In this document: piece after piece, positions 17,538-25,653 of the stretch
How the letters are laid out: each line of letters opens with the position of its first letter
Numbering within the stretch: the first letter of the stretch is position 1
Source of the DNA: Ruminococcus sp.
Lineage (GTDB): Bacteria > Bacillota > Clostridia > Oscillospirales > Ruminococcaceae
Assembly: GCA_017460665.1 (NCBI GenBank)
Contig: JAFUAO010000079.1
Location: 22,810-86,809 of the forward strand
DNA: 64,000 bases
Reading direction: 5' to 3'
The notes under the pieces: generated by a model
What the model saw: the letters and a program-made list of their open reading frames with translations, nothing else
Databases searched by the model: none
Told to the model about the DNA's origin: nothing
Position numbers and translations under genes: made by a program

Positions 17538-18953
17538 TCATGAAACGACTGACCTGAATTCAAATTCCTCGTCAGCAAACATGATACTGTCACCGCTGAA
17601 TATCTGCCTCTCCGTATCCGGCGAAAGCATCTCACCGTTGACATAGGTATGATTTCTTGACCTCATATCGATCAAATAGTACACGTCTTCACGCTTGATC
17701 ACACGAGCGTGTCTGCGGCCAACAGCAGTATTGTCAGTGATGCAGTAATCCACCTCGGACGCTTCTCGGCCTATCTGGAAAACAGGCTTAGTGATCTCGA
17801 TATTCTTACGATCCTTCTTTCTGATAAGGTAGGCTCTTTCTGTCGGCGTCTTTTTTAGAACTGTCGTTTCCTCCGAACGCCCTGCCAGTGCAGTCGTCTC
17901 TGGGATCTCACTAGCGTTATCTTTGAGAGATGTTGTTTCGATATAGCTATCCTTCTGGACAGTATCCTTAGGATCTTCCTGACTGGAAACGCTCCTGTTG
18001 ACCATCCCTCCGTTCAGCACTGTGGTCCCGCCGTATTCAAAATCCTTTTGCTCCGGCCTAACAGGAGCAGGTCTCTGCTCCTGCGGCAGAGGCGCCTCAT
18101 GGGGCTCTGCTGCTCCGGGGAGCCCTTTTTTCAGCCCGGCAAGCCCTGCAGAATAGCCTCGGCCAGGCTTTTCCTTTGGCTTTTTTGTCTTTTCCTTCTT
18201 TTTTCCTCCTGAGAATAGCTTACCAAGAAGGCTCTTCTCCTCCTCTTCCTCCACCATGACTGGTATAACAGGAGGCGTATACGTTTTTTCACCTGATACG
18301 GTTATCTCTGAAGGCTCCTCGACTCTCTTCCTGGCTTGCTCTTCCGGCTCAGGGGCGGACCTTTTATCGCTGTGCCTCTCCTGAGTTTTGCTCCCTGCCG
18401 ATGCCATTTCCATGGCTGAGATCATATTCCTCAGAGAAAAACCGTTCTCGCTCTTAACAACATTATATACACCGTTGAAATAGCTCGTCTCATTCACGTT
18501 CCAGTCAACATAGCTCGCATCGACTACGGCCTTAAAAAACTCATACAGCTTTCCTCCGCAGTGGTGATCGACTATGGGAACGCAGATAAAAGAGACTGAG
18601 TTATCGACCTCGTTTATGAAAACACTGTTTATGTCAAGGATCACCTGATCTGCACTTATCATGAACTCATCGAAATTCTCGATGGTCTCGATAAGATTGA
18701 TCAGCATCGCTTTGAATGCTTCCTGTGTGACTCTTTTACTGAGATACTCCCTGATCGTGATACGTCCTGTTACATCGAAGAGGATCTTTGTATAGACCCC
18801 GTTCATCGCCTCGAACCTTATGGGGGCAAGCCCGACGTTCCTGCTTTGATTGCTGTTGATCATAAGCAGACTTACCTTGTCGATAGTGCTTACAGGACTG
18901 TTCATATCCATTACAGCATATACATTGCTTCCTTTTTGAACTCTCGTCAACAT
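17538..18953 (-). CDS. FHA-domain protein with N-terminal DUF6382-like domain
   Basis: 471 residues. Residues 1-180 resemble the uncharacterised DUF6382 domain that often accompanies FHA domains in Firmicutes Tad-type clusters. A disordered acidic/basic linker (~185-370) contains a Lys-rich KKKEKTKKPKEKP segment and several TTVL or TTAL motifs with acidic context that look like kinase targets. The FHA domain is at ~375-470 (FQIGREASEVDYCI, GRRHARVIKREDVYYLID, NHTYVNGEML). FHA domains bind phosphothreonine, so this is the probable reader of the kinase. Family naming of the N-terminus is from memory. Confidence 0.8.
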   Translation of the reverse strand: MLTRVQKGSNVYAVMDMNSPVSTIDKVSLLMINSNQSRNVGLAPIRFEAMNGVYTKILFDVTGRITIREYLSKRVTQEAFKAMLINLIETIENFDEFMISADQVILDINSVFINEVDNSVSFICVPIVDHHCGGKLYEFFKAVVDASYVDWNVNETSYFNGVYNVVKSENGFSLRNMISAMEMASAGSKTQERHSDKRSAPEPEEQARKRVEEPSEITVSGEKTYTPPVIPVMVEEEEEKSLLGKLFSGGKKKEKTKKPKEKPGRGYSAGLAGLKKGLPGAAEPHEAPLPQEQRPAPVRPEQKDFEYGGTTVLNGGMVNRSVSSQEDPKDTVQKDSYIETTSLKDNASEIPETTALAGRSEETTVLKKTPTERAYLIRKKDRKNIEITKPVFQIGREASEVDYCITDNTAVGRRHARVIKREDVYYLIDMRSRNHTYVNGEMLSPDTERQIFSGDSIMFADEEFEFRSVVS

Positions 18954-18964
18954 AGTTTCATCAC

Positions 18965-20275
18965 CTAATCAAATAATTCTAATACGATAAACTGCTTTAT
19001 GCCGTCCATTTTGACAAGCGCATATCCGTTCTTGTAAAATGATCCCATCTCATCCATTTCAGGCTTGATCAATACATTTTCTTCCTGATCGATACAACCC
19101 CATTTACCGTCTATCCTGACAGGAGCATATCCCAATGAGAAGGAGCCTGCATCGTCATATGAGGGCTGGATCACAAGCTCACCTGCCTTTGAAACGAAAC
19201 CCCAACCGCTGCCGCTCTTTACTGCTGCCGGCTCTTCCGAAGCAAAAAGACGAACTTCATCATAGTCGTCTGACAGCTTTTTGCCACTCAGATCATATAA
19301 GGCATACTTTCCGTTTTTCTTTGCCCAGAATACACCGTATACCGAGCAGGCGCCGCAGTCATCGATCAGTATCTCATCGAACTCAAGATCCGTCACATTC
19401 TTGAAGCTCTCGTTTATTACTGTCCATTTGCCGTTTTGCTTGACCGGAGCGATTCCATTGTAGAAGCACCCGGCATATTCATACTCGAAATGCTTCTCGC
19501 CCATATCCTTATCCAAGTATCCGTACTTGCCGTCTATCAAAGCAGGAGCAAGCTCCGAGCTGAAAGGCCCTAAATAGTCTGCCTTGTGGTCAGGTACCCT
19601 TTTTCGGTGCAGATCCTTATCCATGTAGTAGTATTCACCATTCGAGCAAACAGGGATCAGGTCGTTCATCAGCGGTCCTATGTCCTCATATTCACACTGA
19701 TACACCAGCTTGTTATTAGTATTCAACAAGCCGAACTTTCCCTCGACTGATACTCTTGCATAGCCGGTATCACTTCCGGGAGCGTATATCCATGACGTGA
19801 AATCGTCATATCTCAGCGACTCGGTGCCATATCTCCCAAGCAGCGCATAGAGGGTCTTTTCTACCTCCTCATCACTGCCTCCGGCGTCCTGAAAATCCTT
19901 CAAGATGTCATACGCTTTATCGAATTCCAGCTTATCCAAGTATTGCTCAGCGATCGCCAGATAAGGCTCAGGCTGTGAAGGATCGATCTTTATCGCCTGC
20001 TCACATGACTTGATATAAGAGGCAGGCTCGTTGAGTTCCTTATAAAGCTGTGCTATGTGCATCGAAAGATCATGATCCGGAACGATGTCGTTTGCCGCCT
20101 CATATTCCTTAACAGCATCTATGTAGATGCCCTTTTCCTCATACTCCTCCGCCAGTTTGATATGCCTGTCATGGTCAGCATGGATATGGCCGTTATACTC
20201 AAGCACGCTTTTCCATGATAACACCAGCATCAGCAAAAATACGCCAAGTATAAGGACAGGTATGATCTTGTTCAT
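18965..20275 (-). CDS. membrane-anchored TPR and WG-repeat protein
   Basis: 436 residues: a membrane helix at the N-terminus (~4-22), then two to three TPR units (~30-135: EYEEKGIYIDAVKEYEAAN and KSCEQAIKIDPSQPEPYLAIA), then at least six WG-type beta repeats such as GYARVSVEGKFGLLN, APVKQNGKWTVIN and APVRIDGKWGCID. It is probably exported with the repeats outside; the function is protein interaction, partner unknown. AAGGAG is eight bases before the chosen ATG at 20275. The FHA gene starts 11 bases downstream. Confidence 0.75.
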   Translation of the reverse strand: MNKIIPVLILGVFLLMLVLSWKSVLEYNGHIHADHDRHIKLAEEYEEKGIYIDAVKEYEAANDIVPDHDLSMHIAQLYKELNEPASYIKSCEQAIKIDPSQPEPYLAIAEQYLDKLEFDKAYDILKDFQDAGGSDEEVEKTLYALLGRYGTESLRYDDFTSWIYAPGSDTGYARVSVEGKFGLLNTNNKLVYQCEYEDIGPLMNDLIPVCSNGEYYYMDKDLHRKRVPDHKADYLGPFSSELAPALIDGKYGYLDKDMGEKHFEYEYAGCFYNGIAPVKQNGKWTVINESFKNVTDLEFDEILIDDCGACSVYGVFWAKKNGKYALYDLSGKKLSDDYDEVRLFASEEPAAVKSGSGWGFVSKAGELVIQPSYDDAGSFSLGYAPVRIDGKWGCIDQEENVLIKPEMDEMGSFYKNGYALVKMDGIKQFIVLELFD

Positions 20276-20288
20276 TTGATCTGCTCCT

Positions 20289-20957
20289 TTATAAAAAGAA
20301 ATAATACACACTTATCCCGCCGAGAACGAACGGCGCCATGGGCAGCGTCGATCTCAGCTTCGCCTTGCCAGAGACAAGAAGTATCACGCTGTACACAGCT
20401 GCTAAAAACAGCGAGTACATCAGCACCTGAAGGATCCCGCTCAAGCCAATGAAAAGACCTGTCACTGCATAAAGCTTCAGGTCGCCCATCCCGACTCCTC
20501 CCCGTGAGATCAGCATCCCGGTCAGGATCACAGCACCTCCGACAACTGCGCCGGTCAAAGAGAAGACGAGCATTTCAACGCCTCCCCTCCCGTTAATAAG
20601 AGCTTCGATCGCTATCCCAGCAAAGCGAATAGCTATCAGAACGATCAGCAGAAGATTCGGGATCTTCTTGACTAAATGATCGATCGAGGCTATAATAAAT
20701 ACGATATCCCAGAGAAGCAGGAGCTGTATCATGTAGATGTATGTTACTGTCCCGCTCTTGAAACGGAGCAAGCAGCAGGCTGCTACGATAAAAGCGCACA
20801 ATGTCAGAGGAAGGATCCTTTTTTGTCTGCTGAGTATTTGCATGATAGCTTGCTTTTCTCTTCCGAGATAGCTCCACCTATAGCAGATCATCGACACTGC
20901 AAGGATCGCAGAAACCATAATAAAAGCTGCGTATTCACTTACTGCCCTCAACTTCAC
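20289..20957 (-). CDS. A24-family prepilin peptidase
   Basis: 222 residues, mostly membrane helices, lacking the N-terminal methylase domain, as in Tad/archaeal-type peptidases. Both catalytic aspartates are visible: ASIDHLVKKIPN (~90) and GVGMGDLKLYA (~157). It should cut type IV or Flp-type prepilins at the membrane. A GTG start at 20957 is proposed, with AAAGGA just upstream, overlapping the TadE-like gene by 23 bases. No obvious Flp pilin gene lies in this window, so its substrate is open. Confidence 0.82.
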   Translation of the reverse strand: MKLRAVSEYAAFIMVSAILAVSMICYRWSYLGREKQAIMQILSRQKRILPLTLCAFIVAACCLLRFKSGTVTYIYMIQLLLLWDIVFIIASIDHLVKKIPNLLLIVLIAIRFAGIAIEALINGRGGVEMLVFSLTGAVVGGAVILTGMLISRGGVGMGDLKLYAVTGLFIGLSGILQVLMYSLFLAAVYSVILLVSGKAKLRSTLPMAPFVLGGISVYYFFL

Positions 20958-21765
20958 CAGTCCTTTGCGGCAATTTGATCTTTGAGATCTCTAATGTAGT
21001 ATCTCCGTCAGGCCTTATCCAAGCAGCCGTTACTGCGACCTGCCTGAAGGTCATTTTGTGCTTTATCATACCAAAGGTCAGTTTTTCAGTATCCAGCTCA
21101 TACTCCACCACGAGCTTTATCGATCTGCCGTCAAACAGGAGCTGTGAGTGCTGGAAGCTGACTGAATCAGGGTCAACGCCCATTTTTTCGTAAAACTCGT
21201 CCACATCTCCTGATGTCATGTACTTAGGCATGAGCGCCTGGCAGACCAGAGGAGCCGCCAGCGCTGAAAATCCTCGGTTTATCATGGTCCTGCCAAACAC
21301 CTGTATGACTGCCTTTAGCTGATCTGCGGCATTATTATCCTTTGAAAGATCCTTGATATACTTAGATACCTGACTGATCTCTCCTTTGATCTTCTCAGTA
21401 TCGACCTCATTCTTGAGGTCCTTGATCGTGTCCAGAGAAAGGCCGTCATCGAAATCGATATTTTTGGACACATCCTTTGCGCCATTAGAAAGCGAGACAA
21501 GATTCCCGACAGTTGTGTTAAAGCCCTCGAGCTTCTTATCGACTCCTGACGGATCCTTTCCGGAAAGTATATCCGTGATCCCGGCCTTATCCAGCAAATA
21601 GAAATATCCCGAGATCTCCTTAGCTGTCTGGTCAAGAGCATACTGCATACTTGCCTGCACTCTTATGATCAGCGACATGAACATTATCGCCAGGATCGAC
21701 AGCATAAAAAACGTCAAGCCGATCACCGCATCTATCGCAAATGCTCCATGCTCGCTTTTTTTCAT
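20935..21765 (-). CDS. TadE-like pseudopilin/minor pilin protein
   Basis: 276 residues from the ATG at 21765. After a short charged start (KKSEHG) comes a long hydrophobic helix (AFAIDAVIGLTFFMLSILAIMFMSL) of the TadE/TadF type, then a long helical extracellular part and a C-terminal beta-rich domain. TadE-like proteins are minor pilins of tight-adherence systems. The family call rests on helix position and context, not on strong motifs. Its end overlaps the prepilin peptidase gene. Confidence 0.65.
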   Translation of the reverse strand: MKKSEHGAFAIDAVIGLTFFMLSILAIMFMSLIIRVQASMQYALDQTAKEISGYFYLLDKAGITDILSGKDPSGVDKKLEGFNTTVGNLVSLSNGAKDVSKNIDFDDGLSLDTIKDLKNEVDTEKIKGEISQVSKYIKDLSKDNNAADQLKAVIQVFGRTMINRGFSALAAPLVCQALMPKYMTSGDVDEFYEKMGVDPDSVSFQHSQLLFDGRSIKLVVEYELDTEKLTFGMIKHKMTFRQVAVTAAWIRPDGDTTLEISKIKLPQRTGEVEGSK

Positions 21766-21793
21766 ATGCTTCACTCAATTCACCTGCTTTCGG

Positions 21794-23857
21794 TCAATAT
21801 CCGTTCATACCGCTGTAATTGATCTTGACTGAGTTGGACCCGAGCGAAGACAGATCGAGCCCAATATCAGCTGTTCCTGCTGCATCGTCCACATTGTCCT
21901 CAACTATCCATGGGAACAAGGTCGTCATTCTGATAGTTGCATTCACTGAAACGAGAGTATTCGCCTCGACCATCTGGAACGATGCATTGCTGCTGCCATG
22001 GCTATCGGGCGCTGCCGCAACATTCGCTTGGATGAGCACTGCTGCACGCTGGAGCATCTTCGTTTCATTGAACATCAGCTGCATCAGTACGAAGATCTTG
22101 CAGTATTCCTTATAATTGAGCGTAAAACCGCCGGATGATGCGGAAGTATCGAAGGACTGATCCATCTTAGATGAGAGCTTATCATCGATCACATCAGTGA
22201 CCTTGCCTGTGATCTTTTCAGCAGCTTCGTCTGTTTTTTCATGGATATAGCTCTTGATCTCAGAGGCGCTTTTATCAGTAGCATTCCTTATATCCGTCAT
22301 GATCTCGTCCTTGATCTTACCAAGCTCTTTAGTTATATCTTCCCTGAACGAATGGATAGGCTCAGTAAGGATACCTTTTTCTCCGGCAAGGAGATCATTA
22401 AGGCTGGGAACGTTAGCCGTATCACCTGCAAGTATCTCATTGAAATAATCCATTAACTTTGTTTTTAGATCCTCCTTGAGCTCTTTAGCTTTTGTATTAT
22501 AAAACTTAAGCGCAAGATCCTTGATCGTCCCATCTTCCATAGCATTGATATTTGCACCGATCGTATTGAACGCCTCTTCCAAGCCCTTCTCAACGATCTT
22601 ATCGATATCGCCGTTCCCGCTGCTCACGAGAGTCATTATCGGTGTCAGCTTGTTGGTAAGCGGAGAGATGAATATGCTCTCTATAGATGTCTGTACAGCA
22701 TCGACCTGATCTTCGATATAATCTGTCACATATCCCTCAAGATCACCTGCTGCATCGCTTATCGTCTTTTCTGCCTTAGAGTCAGTACGATACCTCGCCA
22801 AACGGGCGATGAGCTCCATATCTTTCAGGGAGCTCTGCTCATTCTCTGAGCCGTAATATTGATTTAATATCAAGTATTTCTCCGGCATTTTGTCCTCAGC
22901 TTCTCTTGAAATGATCTCAAAATATCTCTTTAGCTTGGACAGCTTCACATCTGCGATGTCAGATCCGGAGGACACCACCGTGACCTTATCAGACAGAAGT
23001 ATGATCTTTTTCATATTATCATTGACTATGAAATCGGTATCGATTATGACCGACCCATAGTCGAATTTTTCCCTAAGGGCCTTGAAAAGAGTTTCGATCC
23101 CATTTGGAGCGAGAGATGTATACTCCATGATATTATTGAAACCCTTTATGTAGAAGACCTTGCTGCCGTGCTGTTTCGTGTCCTGACTTATAGAATCACG
23201 GATCATCTGATAAAGGGCACTGTCGGAATACTTTGTTTTCAGCAATGCAGCGATCTCAGTTATCCCTTTTTTGTTATCACTTGAGAAAAACGCCTGATCC
23301 GACGTTCTCTGCTCAAGGTTTATATATAATGTAGGGCTGGTGTTTGAAAGAGCTATCGCACAGGCAGCAGCCATAGTGGAGCTTCCTGCTCCTCCGTTTG
23401 CCGGGATAAAGGTAATGATCTCAGTTTTTTTCCTCTCATCCGGAGTATTCTCACTGCGCTTTATCGTTCTTTTTTTCTTCTTCTCATAAAGCTCACATAT
23501 CTTTGAGTATATCTCTGATACCCCTCTGTACTTGAACAGAGTCTCCTTATCGTCTATGATCTCATTGGTCTCAGAGACATAAGCAAAGACTGCACTTCCG
23601 ATTTTTGAACTGATCTCATCAAAGCTGATATCATCGAACGTCCCGTCGAACAATACAACATCGTATTTCTCCTTTTGCAGGGATGCCGACGCATCCTCAT
23701 AGTTATCAAAAACCGTGATCTGAACATCCGGATGTTTCTTATTGAGATAGTATTTAAATCTCTGTGAATGATCCGTGTTCTTATAAACACTATATCGATA
23801 GCGACCCTCCCATCTTCCATCTTTTCTTCTGTAAATGTTTTCTCCTTTTTTTGCCAT
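21794..23857 (-). CDS. CpaE/MinD-like ATPase fused to a DUF5702-like pilus-cluster domain
   Basis: 687 residues with three unlike parts. Residues 1-20 (KGENIYRRKDGRWEGRY) look like the N-terminal arm-binding segment of Firmicutes tyrosine integrases. Residues ~25-355 resemble CpaE: a receiver-like domain with VVLFDG, then a MinD-like domain whose P-loop ANGGAGSST lacks both usual lysines. From ~360 the sequence becomes long amphipathic helices and ends in an FTLNYKEYCKIFVLM block resembling DUF5702 proteins of Tad clusters. No membrane helix links the parts. AAGGAG is eight bases before the ATG. In Tad clusters cpaE and DUF5702-type genes are separate, with motor genes between them, so this may be a deletion fusion. 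It could also be an assembly artefact. Confidence 0.65.
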   Translation of the reverse strand: MAKKGENIYRRKDGRWEGRYRYSVYKNTDHSQRFKYYLNKKHPDVQITVFDNYEDASASLQKEKYDVVLFDGTFDDISFDEISSKIGSAVFAYVSETNEIIDDKETLFKYRGVSEIYSKICELYEKKKKRTIKRSENTPDERKKTEIITFIPANGGAGSSTMAAACAIALSNTSPTLYINLEQRTSDQAFFSSDNKKGITEIAALLKTKYSDSALYQMIRDSISQDTKQHGSKVFYIKGFNNIMEYTSLAPNGIETLFKALREKFDYGSVIIDTDFIVNDNMKKIILLSDKVTVVSSGSDIADVKLSKLKRYFEIISREAEDKMPEKYLILNQYYGSENEQSSLKDMELIARLARYRTDSKAEKTISDAAGDLEGYVTDYIEDQVDAVQTSIESIFISPLTNKLTPIMTLVSSGNGDIDKIVEKGLEEAFNTIGANINAMEDGTIKDLALKFYNTKAKELKEDLKTKLMDYFNEILAGDTANVPSLNDLLAGEKGILTEPIHSFREDITKELGKIKDEIMTDIRNATDKSASEIKSYIHEKTDEAAEKITGKVTDVIDDKLSSKMDQSFDTSASSGGFTLNYKEYCKIFVLMQLMFNETKMLQRAAVLIQANVAAAPDSHGSSNASFQMVEANTLVSVNATIRMTTLFPWIVEDNVDDAAGTADIGLDLSSLGSNSVKINYSGMNGY

Positions 23858-24006
23858 AGTTCGCTCTCCTTGTTAATTTGTATAATTGACCAGATAATTG
23901 ACGGTTTGTAAATGTCATCAATCGTCATAATCAACAATTTTCGTGGCATTTGAATAGATAAATTGCTAATTTTTCATTCAAATTTCAAGATTTGTGTTCT
24001 CCTCGA

Positions 24007-24035
24007 TTGACTTTTTGACTAAAATATGATAAAAT
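24007..24035 (+). promoter_or_regulatory. sigmaA-type promoter of a candidate small RNA
   Basis: TTGACT (24007-24012) and TAAAAT (24030-24035) are 17 bp apart on the plus strand, opposite to both flanking operons. There is no gene downstream on this strand before a terminator hairpin. Confidence 0.6.
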
Positions 24036-24041
24036 TTCTTT

Positions 24042-24130
24042 GGAAATGTAATTAGTTTTGCTTTATTACTTCCTATTCGTAAATGATAGATCTTTGCGAA
24101 AGGCATATCGGATGACCGATATGCCTTTTT
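24042..24130 (+). ncRNA. candidate ~90-nt small RNA
   Basis: A transcript from the promoter at 24007-24035 would be about 90 nt and would end at a 13-bp stem (24099-24111 with 24116-24128) followed by T residues. No reading frame longer than a few codons is present. The stretch 23858-24202 otherwise holds only the terminator of the glycogen operon and the AT-rich upstream region of the island operon, where I see no convincing minus-strand promoter. Confidence 0.45.
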
Positions 24131-24134
24131 ATGG

Positions 24135-24172
24135 CAAAAAGAAAAAGTCCATGCACTAAAGCATGGACTTTT
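24135..24172 (-). terminator. terminator of the glycogen operon
   Basis: A 12-bp stem (24143-24154 with 24161-24172) lies 30 bases past the glgA stop. On the minus strand it is followed by TTTTTCTTTTT. Confidence 0.85.
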
Positions 24173-24202
24173 CTTAATGGTCGTATTTCTTAGGAGCTCA
24201 TT

Positions 24203-25636
24203 TTATCTGTCGTTATCTGCGATCAGCTCGGCGAAGGTCTCGATGTAGGTCTCTGCCGAAGCGGACCAGCTATGATCGAAGCCCATAGCACGCCGTGTCA
24301 GGTCCTTCCAGACCGGCTCGTCGTAGTAGTCACGCTTTGCCCTCCAGACAGCGTCCAGCATATCGCCGGCGTTGTAGGTCTTGAAGGTGAAGCCGTTGCC
24401 GTTCTCGCCGCCGTTGTCACGGACGGAGTCACGAAGGCCGCCTGTCTCACGGACGATAGGCGCAGTCCCGTACCTCATGGCGATCATCTGGGCAAGGCCG
24501 CAGGGCTCGCTCTGAGAGGGCATGAGGAACATATCTGCTCCGGCGTAGATCTTATGGGAGAGCTCCGGCACGAAGCCCGTAGTTACCGAGACTCTGTCCG
24601 GGAAGCGGTAAGCCATCTCCCGAAAGAAGTCCTCATACATCTTCTCGCCGGCGCCCAGAACAGCGAACTTCACGCCGCTGTGGACGATCTCCTCGAAAAC
24701 GCAGCGGATAAGGTCGATGCCCTTGTGCTTCACGAATCGGCTGACGATACCGATAAGGGGCTCGTCAGGGCTCCCGCCGGTAAGTCCCAGCTCCTCCATA
24801 AGAGCGGTCTTGCACTTGGCTTTGCCGGAAAGATCTGAGGCGCTGAAGTGTCCGGCGATGAATGGATCCTTCTCCGGGTCGTAGAGGTCAGTGTCGATAC
24901 CGTTCATGATGCCCTTCAGCTTGTACTGCTTGGTCACCAAGATCCGGTCAAGGCCGTGGGCGTACCACGGGTCAAGGATCTCCCAGGCATAGCTCGGAGA
25001 AACGGTGATGATCTTGTCAGCGGTCTCGACAGCGCCCTTGAGCATATTGATATACCCGTCGTATTCAAGGAGGTTGGCGTTATACTGGGGGATGCCCATT
25101 ACCTCGTCAAGTATCTCACGGCCGTACTTGCCCTGATACTCGATATTATGTATGGTGAACACGGTGCGGAGCTTATCGTAGCCCTGCTGATACTTGTAAT
25201 AGATGTTGTAATAAACAGGGATCAGGGCGGTCTGCCAGTCGTTGCAGCTTATTATATCGGGCTGAAAGTCGATATACCGGAGCATTTCCAGAACGGCCCT
25301 ATCGAAGAAGACGAACCTTTCGCAGTCGTCGTAGAAGCCGTACATACCGTCCCTGTTGAAATAGTACTCATTATCGATGAAGAAGTAGGTCATGCCCTCT
25401 GACTCTGTCTTGAAAATACCGCAGTACTGCTTGCGCCACGAAACATCGACGGTGAGGTTGGTGACGAACTCCATATCCTCTCTCAGAGAGGGAGCTATGT
25501 CCTTGTACAGCGGTATGACGATAGCGCAGCTATGGCCCTTGGCGCTGATCGCCTTAGGCAGTGAGCCCACCACGTCTGCAAGGCCGCCTGAGGCTGCAAA
25601 GGGCACAGCCTCGCTGGCAGCAAATAGTATTTTCAT
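24203..25636 (-). CDS. glgA: glycogen synthase (ADP-glucose)
   Basis: GT5 enzyme that extends alpha-1,4-glucan from ADP-glucose. The N-terminal MKILFAASEAVPFAASGGLADV holds the ADP-glucose loop; the classical K-T-G-G is A-S-G-G here, a variant I recall from other Clostridia. The C-terminal half has GIVSRFVKHKGIDL and LMPSQSEPCGLAQMIAMRYGT, the retaining GT-B Glu region. 477 residues is normal. ATG at 25636 is preferred over GTG two codons earlier because GGTGG spacing fits. It is the last gene of glgB-C-D-A, 17 bases after glgD. Confidence 0.93.
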   Translation of the reverse strand: MKILFAASEAVPFAASGGLADVVGSLPKAISAKGHSCAIVIPLYKDIAPSLREDMEFVTNLTVDVSWRKQYCGIFKTESEGMTYFFIDNEYYFNRDGMYGFYDDCERFVFFDRAVLEMLRYIDFQPDIISCNDWQTALIPVYYNIYYKYQQGYDKLRTVFTIHNIEYQGKYGREILDEVMGIPQYNANLLEYDGYINMLKGAVETADKIITVSPSYAWEILDPWYAHGLDRILVTKQYKLKGIMNGIDTDLYDPEKDPFIAGHFSASDLSGKAKCKTALMEELGLTGGSPDEPLIGIVSRFVKHKGIDLIRCVFEEIVHSGVKFAVLGAGEKMYEDFFREMAYRFPDRVSVTTGFVPELSHKIYAGADMFLMPSQSEPCGLAQMIAMRYGTAPIVRETGGLRDSVRDNGGENGNGFTFKTYNAGDMLDAVWRAKRDYYDEPVWKDLTRRAMGFDHSWSASAETYIETFAELIADNDR

Positions 25637-25653
25637 AGGCACGCCACCGCCTG

